This document shows positions 37,701 to 49,700 of a stretch of 64,000 nt of DNA, piece after piece. A program made the position numbers and the translations under genes. Source of the DNA: Eucommia ulmoides (Eukaryota; Streptophyta; Magnoliopsida; Garryales; Eucommiaceae); the NCBI GenBank assembly GCA_016647705.1, contig CM028335.1:6960579-7024578 (forward strand), read 5' to 3'. Within the stretch, counting starts at the first letter, position 1. Each line of letters opens with the position of its first letter. Below the pieces are notes generated by a model, which saw nothing but the letters and a program-made list of their open reading frames with translations, searched no databases and was not told the origin of the DNA.

Positions 37701-40700
37701 TGAGTGGGTAATCTATTAATCAGATGTGTAGCGGTTAAGACAACTTCTCCCTAATAAATTTTTTGGAATATATTTTTGGAAAAGAAAGGTTCGGGTAACA
37801 GGTAGAAGATGACCATTTTTGCGTTCTGCCACTGCACTTTGTTTGGTGAGTTGACACATGAAGACTCATGAATGACTCATTTTTCTTTAAAGAATGGTGA
37901 CAACACTTTGATTACAGTAATCCCTAGCATTATCAGATCGAACTCATTTATCTCAACCCCAAATTAGTTTTTCACCATGTGGAAATTTTTTGTAAGGTGG
38001 AACTGGCATCTGATTCTTGTTTTAAGAGAAAAACCAATGACACTCGAGTACATTTGTCAATAAATGAGACAAACCATCGAGCCCCAAGGATATTATGAAC
38101 TATAGAAGGTCCCCAAACATCACTATGAATAAGAGTAAAAGGAATTGAAGATCTTGTATTACTTGTTGGAAAAGAGACATGTTTATGTTTTGCAAGTTCA
38201 CAAACATTACAAGAAACATACCCAAATCAATTCCTTTAAACAAACAAGGAAACATTATTTTAAGAATAATGAAAGATGGATGACCAAGACGAAGCTGATA
38301 TAACCGTATATTATTTTTACTGGAAAGAGAAGACTTAGAAAGCAGAGACAACGGAATAGGATCCTTAGTGCTATTTTGCCCATCAGGTTCCTCAAGAAAG
38401 TAGAGCCCTAAACTCTATACATTATTTTAAGAATAATGAAAGAAGGATGAGCAAGACAAAGATGATATAAGTATATTTATTTTTACTAGAAAGAGAAGAC
38501 TCAGAAAGGAGAGACAACAGAGTAGGATCCTTAGTGCTATTTTGCCCATCAGGTTCCTCAAGAATGTAGAGCACATTCTTCTCTCTAGCAAGTCCAATCA
38601 TCGTCCCTGTGTTCTGGTCTTATATTTACAAAGTACAAAGTGCAGAAGAAAAGATTGCCATACAGTTCAAATGCTTTGTAAGCTTGTAAATTAAAACTAG
38701 ATCAGTAGACAATTTCAGCACATGCAGAACATTTTTTAAAGTATAACTACATCCCCTCGACCAACAATTGTAACCAGTGTTCTATCGACACTAGCAAGTT
38801 TCTTATTACTAGGACAAGAACTGCAAGAGACAAACCCATGAGGTGATTGTGTCATCTGATCCGTAGCCCGAAATCCACTACCCAGGTTCCTTTTCAGATC
38901 GTACACATTAAGGGCAATAGGGCCGACATTTACCTGAAAAAGCCAAGGAACAAGTACCTGCACCACTCGTAGATTTCTTTAATGTCCCATAAAATATCGC
39001 AGCTTCTCAATCTCTTCTTTATTAAACTCGGATGGCTGCTGAGAGAATTCTCCTCCTCCTCCTCCAAATTGTGCCGATGTCAAATGTGCCTGTCCTTGAT
39101 CACTCTTTGCTGTCCAATAAATATTTCAAGTATTTGAGGGCTTACCATGGAGTTTCCAGCACCTCTCCCTACTGTGTCGCGGCTTCTTACAGTAGGTACA
39201 CCATAAAGAGTCCTTATTACCTGCTCTTGATCCTTCTGACAGGCCATTATTTCCTTCTACCCCACTGGAATAGGCATTCAACTGCTGCTCGTCAGGTTTC
39301 ACTACTCTCAGATTTGCAGCTTTTGTAACCAAGGCTGAACCATCTGCTAATAGAGGCTCCATCATAACTCCTCTGCGTCCTTCTTCTCCACGAATTATGG
39401 AAATTGTTTCATTGAGTGTAGGAATTTCTTCCTTTCCTAACACTTGCACTCAGACAAGAACGAATTCAATGTTCAGCTCGACAAAAAAGGTGTAAATCCT
39501 CTCTTTTTCCATATAACGTTTAAGAAGGGCTGCATTACTGCTGCACTTCATCTCAATACACTGATCATGGTCCAACTCTTGCCATTAGGTTTGTAAAGTT
39601 TGAGCATATTGAGTGACTGAGCGGTTACGTTGTTTGGTACATGAGATTTTTGTCTTAATCTCATCGATTTGTGTAGCATCCTGCTGGACTTCCAAATCTC
39701 TTTTGCTATTGTCAAAAACATGCAAATTTCACTGACTTCTGGGATCTTCGAATTCCATAACCATGACATCATCATCGATCGAGTCTTCTTCGTCCCACGC
39801 GACAAACTTCAGATCATCTGAATTTGGCCCTTTCCCAAGATGATGACTCGGGTTCCCCTTCCCTTTCAAGAAGATTTGAACAACCCGAGACCACTTCAAA
39901 TAATTCTTTTCATTAAGATGTAAACTAGGGTGAATATTCTGCAATTCTCCAGCAGAACTATTTGAAATAGTGTTGTTTTCAGCCATCGAAGAGACTGGAG
40001 GATTATTGGATTCCGAAATTCCAGACATAGTTTATATTGACGAGAGATTTTGGTCTCACCAAAGAAACAAAAATTGATAGGAACAGGATTAGTTAAGGGA
40101 AATATCAACAATGCAGGCCGGAAAAAAAAAGGGGGGGGCGGGGGGGGGGGGGGGAGTAAACGAACGACAAATATGGCCACCAACAAGAGGCCTGAAAAAT
40201 ACTGGGAAAAACAGAGTTTTCGGTAGAAAAATACTATGTTTTGGGATCACAAAAACAAAGCAAAACAAAGTTCTGCAAAACTGAAAAGAAATCAGCAAAG
40301 AAAGCAGGAAAACTGAAAAAAACAAAGAACGTAATTTTGGCTCTGATACCATGTGAAGTAAAGGGTATTTTATTTATCTTTATTACTTTATACAAGAAAA
40401 ACATATAGGCAAATAACAGCCTACAAATGGAATATAAGCTATAAATCTGGAATATTGACTCCTAGAATACAATTCCTATAAATCAGGGATACAATTGTAA
40501 TACACGTTTTCTGCTTGAGCTGTAAAATCTGCACAACCCATTCCTACCATAATTGTTGATTCTAAAAATAAAATTAATTTCAACTTTTTTATCTATATCT
40601 TTGTTTTTTATTTCTCTACAATATTTTTTTATTCACACGTTCACCTAACAAACATCATCATTATCTTTTTTTTTTTATCAACATCATATTTTAATCAATT

Positions 40701-43700
40701 AATTTTAATTTTCAAAATTTTAACACATTATTAATAAATAATCTCATTTTCAAAACTAAACCAAACATCTTTTCGCAATTTTCAAAAACAACATCCAAAA
40801 ACAAAACCAAGCAGGCTATCAGTACTTGAATCTATATATATTTGAGCATGCTTTATATTTCAATTGAGAACTTTATGCTTTGAAGAATAAGAGTAGCGGG
40901 TACTTTGCCCAGAACTCAATTATTTAGAGAAGACAAAATAATAATAAAAAAAAGAACAGAAAAAAAGAAAAAGAAAAGGATCTAGTTATAGGCCTGGTTG
41001 AAGCAATTGCTTGTCTTGAATGTTTGTAAATGTTTAGATGCTATAACACAGTATTTCTTGCCGACTTCATTTCTTTTCGTTTTGCAGATCCGTCATTAGT
41101 TATGCCTGCATTGGTTCGCCTTGTTTACTCATCCGATGAAAGAATACAGTCAGTTGCGACTAATGCATTCATTGGAGTGCTGAAATACCACGGCCAAAAG
41201 TATGAGGTTATATGCATGCTGCTTAACTGCCTCAGGTATCTCGCCAGTTGGAATTCAGTACTTTACTGACTCTTCATTTATTTCACGGGGGGTGGGGGGG
41301 GGGGGGGGGGTGGGTGGGGGAGGGGGGAGGAGAAATAAGAAACTCGCTCACAGTTTAGCTATTCACTCTACAATAATACTTCAAAGGGGTAGCTTGTTGA
41401 TGCCCCATCCACTTTCCCCAGTGAATAATTGGGTTGCGTATGTTAGTCCTGAGTGGGCCATTCCTTGTCGCTCTCACAGTTTCCCTCTAATTGTAGCTTG
41501 AAGCTATGGGACGATTCTGAACCCTATTCCGAATACAACTTTCAAAGATGTCAGACAATTTTCTCCATTAGTAGAACTGTTTGCTTTCGATTGCATGGTT
41601 TTATAAATCATTATTTTTTTTGCCAGCAACCTTTGCAAAAGCCAAGATAATACAGAAATAGCAAGCGGGAGAAGAGAAGGTGTGTCAACCTTTTTTTTTT
41701 TCCCATTTCATTTCATTTTTGGTGTTACTCTGTAAATGCTAGAATGCTGCTTATGGCATGATACCCTTGTGCTTTCACTCTTTCCATATGCTGAGGTAAA
41801 AATATTTACAAATACCTTGAATTGCATGTGAGACTCCCTTCAACTAAGACATCATACTCGCAAGATTTAGTATAAAACAGTTAATTTGGACGTCTAGTTT
41901 CTCCAACGGACACTAAAATGGTCAAACTTTTAGGTATTGCCTTTATGGAAAGTTAAAAATGCAGGCATATGACATATGGCCCGAGTGATCAAAACATAGC
42001 TAGCTACTGGTCGGGCTGGTGGTTCAGCTAGTTCTAAATTAATTCAGTATGTAGAATAAATACATGAAAAACAAACACAGAAGTACAAGTTCCTCGCCTA
42101 GCACTAGTGGATGAAGTCTTTTTGTTTATTTGTGTGGTATTGGGGTTCAACTATCAGTGTTGATATGCCTTTAAGTATAATGATCCTTCTGGCTGGTTTC
42201 GCTGGACATTAATAGCATGATTAAAACTACGATATAAAGTCACCGTCAGCATGCACAATGAGCACTTCTCCGGTTAAATTTTTTCGGAATTTTAAGTGTT
42301 CTGACAATTGTCACAATATGGTTTACGTTTTAAATTATTCGTTATCCTATAATTTTCTTTGTGCAATCACCTGAATGTTTTTCCCCTCGGCTATTGCTCT
42401 CTTGTTACCTTCTCACAGGACTAAAGTTGGATACCGATACAATCCTCAAGCTTATCCCAGAATGGTCAAAAACTGTAAGAGTGACTGTGCCCTAGATACT
42501 GTGTATAAATGTTTTTTGTGTCATATCCTTTCAAGATTTTGGTTGTGCTCCTACTTAAGATGTCATCCATGTTTGCTGCCTTTCCATATATGCGCACTTC
42601 ATGGGCTTGTTAGGTTTGCATTCAATTGTTTTTATCTATGACATATATTTGATGTGTCTCAAATGCCCTATATATTGTTCAGATCTTGTTGAAATATTTG
42701 GTGAGTAAATTAAATAGAAGCCCGAGGTCGAGCCCGAAAAATTGTAGTGTTCGTAATAGTTCTTTTATCTCTCTCCCCTCCCCCTTATTGTGCTTGTGCT
42801 TGTTCTTGTTGTTATCGAGTTTGTATCTAAATTAATTTCTTGTTCACGTTCTGGGGAAATATAGGTGAAAGATTGGAATTCAATGGTTGGACCATTAATT
42901 GACAAGATGTTTGAAGAGCCATCAAATGCAATTATTGTTAAGTTCCTAAGTTATATAAGTGAACACTTGGCTGTAGCTGCAGATGTGGTCTACCATCGTA
43001 TTCTATTGCACACAGAAGGGCAGAATGAGTGAGCATCTTTTGGATTACATACTTATAATTGTATATATTTCAATCCTTTGCCTACTCAAACTCATAATCT
43101 CTCTCATTGACTCTTTCTTGTGTCAGTTGTTTGTTTGAACTATAATTTTTTGTTTAACAATCAGTTTTTAATGCCAAGTCCAATGATCACATATTACAAA
43201 TATGAGAAGAATAAGATTAGAATGTATAACCTTTCTTTCTTTTTTTTTGGGTAATTTGATGAATTGGTTTAGACTTTAGTGAGTAGGTAATTAAGCTTTA
43301 GTTCAAGCTTCCTGGCAACAGAAATTTTGTTCCCGATTTCCCGGTCGATCATTGGCTTGTTGATAACTGAAAATGTATTAACCACAATTCACTAGCAATA
43401 TTTAGTTTGATCCTGCATGTTTTCCTTAATTGATCAATTTAGACCGACTATTGACCTATTTTTCAGATTTGGTTTTCCCTTTTCATTTCTCTTTTATGTG
43501 GTCACCTTTTTGGCCTTGCATAAGCATTTATAAAGTACAAAACACCCGAGTAACATATAAAGATGATACTAAATGCAAGTGATGCATGTGATTTTCTTCA
43601 ATATTGTTCGAAACAATAATTTTGTATATAAATGACCTATAGAATATTAGGGAACTGTTCACTTTTGAACAACTCATGTCATTATATATGACGAATTGGA

Positions 43701-46700
43701 GTATATATGATGATTCTCCAATTCTAAGCGCAAAATGTTGATTATGCTATTGACTTAGATGGATTTTTGGTGTACCATGTTTTTTCTTTTCCTAATGAAG
43801 AATCGGTGAAAGCTTCTTCTCGAGATTGGAGACAAAAACAGATTCAAATGAGGATGACGTGAAATTTCAGAATTCACTCTTTGATCACCTTTGCCCATTG
43901 CTCATAATCAGGCTTCTTCCTCTGAGAATTTTTGATGATGTCAATTCTTCTCTCGTGTATGGTGAACTTCTCAATCAACACGCAATGAATGGTATGTCTG
44001 TTTGTAATTAATGCTTCTGTTTTCTATCTATTTTATTGTGTTGTGTGTGTCTTTTGTTTTCCTTTAAGATCATCTTGCATCGATTTCCTGATTGATGAAA
44101 TCGGTTTGCTCAATTATTATTTCTAATCCTCATTTGATGTTTTCATTTTAAGCTGGGAATGTTTTAATGAACTCCTACCAGCATCGGATTAGAGTTCTTA
44201 TTCATAGAAAATTAGTTCAAGAGCGTGCATGCAAGTAGTTTAGGTCAACCCTATAAGGCACATTTATCCTCTGAGGTAAATACCCAAATCTAGAGGTAAA
44301 TACCCAAATCCATGTATGAGTTACGATGCAACAAAAATTGCAACCACATGCTTTATCTTGGAAACTTGGCAGGTCCTGCCCAGTTTCTTAGTAGGATAGG
44401 GTTTAACCAAGGGTCCAAGACTAAATAGGGAAGTCCAACCCCAGGCTTCTTGTGACAGTTCTTCATTGTAAAAAGAATTATTATTACAGTAGTATTCTAG
44501 AGTGGGTAGTCTTCTGTTCTTTCTAATATATATATTTGTATAGGCTTTTGAAATCTGAAACAGAAAATGACTGATGCAAGTCAACATCTTCAATACGTTT
44601 TTGGTTCCCTTCAGTGCAGGGAGAACAGCAAAGAAATTGGTGGGGGAAACGCTATGAGGATAGGAATATATAGATGAAGGAAGAATAATTTAAAAATCAA
44701 GTGCCTAATTGAAAAGCAAAGAGAAGTTAGCTTGGATAGTGCTGAACTTGTTGGGAATTAAGAATATGAAATCGGTGGTTGGAAGTTGGAATAACTATCA
44801 TGAATCCATACTCAGATTTAATTGAACTAATTATTATGAAGACACAATTATTCATCAAGCAAACATCGCTTTGGCCATGCCTAGAATTCCCTTTTTATAG
44901 GCATTATTGTCTCAGTTGCTATTAGTATTTTGACTAGAAATTTGTATTGCACTTGATATCTTGTTTTACTTCAACTTCCACGTTACCTTGAATATTATCG
45001 AGATATCGGTGGTTGAATTTAGTTCCAGTCTTCCAGAACTAAGCCCATTCTTCATGATAAACAAGGATATATATATATATACACACACACACACACTAAA
45101 ATAGAGAACAAATCTTCGAAGTTGGAATAACCATCATGAATCCATACTCAGATTGAATTGCCCTAATTACTGCGAAGCCACAATCATTCATCAAACAAAC
45201 ATTGCTTTGGCCATGCCTAGATTTCCCTTTTTATAGCCATTATTATCTCAGTTGCTCAAGTATTTAGACTAGAACTTTGTATTGCACTTGATATCTTGTT
45301 TTACTTCAACTTCCGCGTTACCTTGAATATTATCGAGATATCGGTGGTTGAATTTAGTTCCAGCCTTCCAGAACTAAGCTCGTTCTTCACAATAAACAAG
45401 GATACACACACACACACAGAGATATATATACACAAGTATACGCACGCACGCACACTAAGAGAACAAATCTTCCTTCTATTTTAGAGTATACCTTTCATTT
45501 CAAATGATTCAATTTTTATTTTAAGTGATTGGGCTCAATTCCTATTTGAAAATTTTCAATTATTAATTTTGTAAACAATAATAATTAAACTTGGACACGC
45601 CTCGACACGTGGTGGAGCCATGTCGGAGGTGTGTTGTCAAACATCAACACTCTGTCTCAACCATAGTGTCAGTGCGTCCTAGAGGACTGTTGTTAGCCCC
45701 TTAAAGGTTAGACAAGACGGGGGCTTGGGATTTGGTGCCCTGTGCAAGCCAATTTCTTTGTCATATTAGTCAGGCTCGGTTAACTTGGTGGTACGAGGAT
45801 GACACCACATTGCAAAAATGAAGAACATCAGGTTGAGTTGAAGTCGTCGCTGAAAACGGCCAAGTGATTGAGATCAAGCACAAGCATTGGACAGGCCGGG
45901 TAGTCAACAATGAGCTGTTGAGCTCATTATAACTCCTCAAGCATATTGATGTTCATTCGTGCAACTTGGGTCTTCTCAATAAAGTATTATGAGGGGGGCC
46001 TTGTCTGAAAGATCACTATGATTCTTCAAGTAAACCCATGTCTATTGCTATCACTTGGGATATTTTGCTTAAGTATTACAAAGGGATCCTTCCTCTCAGA
46101 GACCTGAGGCGGCTTGGAACCTTGGCGTGCTAGGGGAGGTCGCCACAGCGTAGGCGTGCCTTACATGTGTTGAGAAGACTTGGGGCACGACTTATCCAAG
46201 CAACTTGGTTTAGGGAGGTAACTGAGGAGTGGCATGCGTCGGCATGCTTGGGTGTCGTTGGGTGATCCTGGTGGGCTTCGGACGTTACTAAAACAAGACG
46301 AAGCAATCCTAGGTGCAACACTAGGACCAGGTTTCATGGGCGTGGCATGAAACAAAGGCAAGCTTAGACATGAGGCCAAGCTAGTGAAGATAGAACGTGG
46401 GCACAAGACACGTTTGGGTCATGCGGGAGGTCTGAAAAGGTGTCAACGAATGTCGGCGCGATGAAGGGAATGAGACAGCAATACCAGGCAGCGTGAGGAC
46501 ACGACGTCGAGCTACTGGAACGTAGCACCTGAATACTAGATCGTAAGAAGCTAAGTGTGCTTGGAAAATAGGACGCATGTGCAAGGCATGTGACAGTTAT
46601 GGGTACTTGGTTGAGAATGTTGGGTAACTGTCATAGGGCAGTGGCACCTGTCTCGACAGGTCTGCTGGATATGCCTAGCAGTTGAACTTATCAACCACAC

Positions 46701-49700
46701 CTTTGTTGTTTAAATTCGCAGATACTATTATGCCATGGCAGCAGGGAGTTTGTTCCTGCAAACCAGACCGAAAACTTCTTGTATGTTCCTTGTTCATTGA
46801 GTTATAAAACGAGGTTGGGCTTTGCGTAATTATGTGTGTGTTTGTGTGCTGTTGTTCATACTGGTTTTGGTTACCTGTGTTGATGTGCGTTGTGTGTATG
46901 CGTTTGTGTGCTGTTGTTCATACTGTTTCTGGTTACTGTGTTGATGTGCGTTGTGTGTATTGTGGGAAGACACTGACTGACTGATAGGGGTAGCAATCAA
47001 GCCATCACTAGGTCCAAATTTTAGGAGAAAACTTTGACGTTGTGAACAACTACCCACTCTAGGATACTGTTGTTATAATAAATGCTTTTACAAGGAATTT
47101 CATACCACTATCAAGTGCTTTTCCCATAATATCATAGGCTGGGGAGGGTCAGTGAAGGCTGGATTTATAACAGCGAGGCTTGTATTTGGGGCGGCGAGGG
47201 TCGACAAAGCCTGGTGAAGGGACGGCGAGGGTCTCTGATGGCTAGAGAAGACAAGGTTGAAATCAACTGTGTCTCTATTACCTATATTTTTTCCATATTT
47301 ATCTTGATTTATTATATCTTTCCATGTATTTCTATGCTACCCATATATATATATATATATATATTTAAATTTATGTTATTAACTTTAATATATATAGTAA
47401 AGGAAGTAATTAAATCTAAATCACATTGTATATCCATATATATAGTAAAGGAAGTAATTAAATCTAAATCACACTATATCCATATAATTATTTGTTCTAT
47501 TGCTAATCGAACCAAAGAGGACCACAACCAAAAATGCAAACCATCCAAGCCTAACATCCGAACAGCAAACCATGTAAAGTGATGTATACCCGAACTCGTA
47601 CCTCGAACCTAAGAGAATTGTGTCCCACGTAACATTGGCCGAAACAGAGATTTCGAGAGAGAGAAAAGGGGAGATACCTTTAGTTTGTCACCATTGTCGG
47701 AACTAATTTTATTTTATTTTTTGTCATTCTCCAATCTGTTATTTGATAAGGCCGAGTATATCCAATCAATAAAGGAGGGGTTTTATAATCAAATTACACA
47801 TAAACCCCTCTAACTAGGCAAAAATTAAAATCGACACAACCCTCTGGAGCGTCCAACGGCCCTCTGGCATGTTGGAAACATGTTCGATTGTGTTGGAAAA
47901 GTGTCAAGCCTGAAAAAAATAATAAAAATTACACGCCACTACACGTGTCAACGACCATGTTGGAATGTGTCGAAGTCTTAAAAAAATAATTAAACTTGGA
48001 CACACCTCGACACGTGTTGGAGCCATGTCGTCGGTGTGTTCGTGTTGGACATCGTCAACACTCTGCCTCTACTGTAGTGTCGGTGCTTCCTAGAATACCG
48101 ATGTTAGCTCCTTAAAGGTGAGTCAAGACACAGAGATTTGGAATTTGGTGCCATGTCCAAGTGAATTTATTTGCCATGTTAGTGGGGCTCAGTTAAACTT
48201 GGCAGTACGAGGATGACACCACGATGCGAAAATGAGGAACGTGGCGTTGAGTTGAAGTCGTTGCTGAAAACCATTAAGTGATTGATCAAGATCAGGCACA
48301 AGCATTGATAGGCCGGGTAGTCAACAATGAGCTGTTGAGCTCATTGTGAATTTGCAAGCATATTGATGTTCATTCGTGTAACTTGAGTCTTTTTCAACAA
48401 GGTATTATGAGAGGGGCCCAATCTGAAAGATAGTTATGATTCCTTAAGCAAACCCATGTCTACTATTGTTGCTTGGGATATTTTGCATAAAGTATTATAA
48501 AGAAACCCCTACCCTCAGAGAGACCCACGGCGGCATGGAACCTTGGCATGCTAGGGAAGGACTGCCCGACAAGGGCACAGTGTAGGCGCGCCCTACATGT
48601 ATTGAGAAGACTTGGGGTATGACTTATCCAAGTAACTCGGTTCATGGAGGTAACCGAGGAGTGGCATGCGTCGGCGTGCTTGGGCATCGTTGGACGATTC
48701 TGGGGGGCATTGGGCGTCTGCTAAAACAAGACGAAGCAATCCTAGGTGCAACACTAGGACCAAGTTTCATGGGCGCAACATGAAACAAAGGCAAACTTAG
48801 ACATGAGGCCGAGCTAACAAAGATAGAACATGGGCGCAAGACACGTTCTGGTCATGCTGGCGGTATGACAAGGCGTCAACGAATGTCGGCACGATGAAGG
48901 GAATGAGACGGCATACCGGGCAGTGTCTGGGCACAGCGTCGATGAATGTAGCACCTAAGTAGTAGTTCATAAGAAGCTAAGTGTGCTTGGAAAATAGGAT
49001 GCATGTGCAAGGCATGTGTGACAGTTATAGATACTTGGCTGAGACTGTTGGGTAATTGTCACAGTGCAGTTGGGCTGCATGTCCTGACACCTGTCTAGAC
49101 AAGTGTCTGCTGGATATGCCTAGTAGTTGGGGTTGTCAACTACACCCTTGTTGTTTAAATTCGCAGATACTACCATGGCAATGGCAGGGAGTTTGTTCCT
49201 GCAACCAGATCGGAAACTTCTTGTATGTTCCTTGTTCATTGAGTTATAAAACGAGGTTGGGCTTTGCCTGTAGTTGTGTGTGCGTTTGTGTGCTGTTGTT
49301 CATACCGTTTCTGGTTACTGTGTTGATGTGCGTTCTGTGTACTGCGGGAAGACATTGACTGACTGATTGGGGTAGCAATCAAAGCCATCAGTAGGTCCAA
49401 TTTAGGAGAAAACTTCGACGCTGTGAACAACTACCCACTCTAGGATACTGTTGTTATAACAATTGCTTTTACAAGGAATTTCGTACCACTATCAAGTGTT
49501 TTTTCCATAATATCATGTCTGGTCTGGTTGTTTCTTTTGAAAGCAAATTTCAACCCATTTTTCTGTGTTCCAACTTCCAAGACATCCAGAAGTGAGATAT
49601 AATCGAAATATCACTTCCATTTTTTTTCAATTTAAAATTTCTTTAGAGATTCATTTTCAGCGGTAATTATTTATTTATGATAAAATTTTATTTATGTTCT

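Larger units (their letters stand above)
35223..40567 (-). mobile_element. Decayed antisense Copia element in intron 11
   Basis: LTRs at 35223-35441 and 40352-40567 (about 217 bp) are flanked by the 5-bp duplication ATAAA (35218-35222 and 40568-40572). Read on the minus strand, the 5' LTR is followed by TGGTATCAGAGCC (40339-40351), the tRNA-iMet primer site. A purine tract (35442-35456, CAGCTTGAGGGGGAG) precedes the 3' LTR. The LTRs differ by many substitutions and small indels, so this insertion is far older than the array at 4840. It lies opposite to the host transcript and has not disturbed the flanking exons. Confidence 0.85.

Noticed and set aside
46130..46584. Minus-strand frames in copy A (and their equivalents in copy B)
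   Set aside because: They lie in both non-coding direct repeats, are interrupted differently in each, and show no domain.
45585..49516. Reading the 1.5-kb repeats as a definite LTR retrotransposon
   Set aside because: No primer site after copy A, no purine tract before copy B, and no matching target duplication were found.
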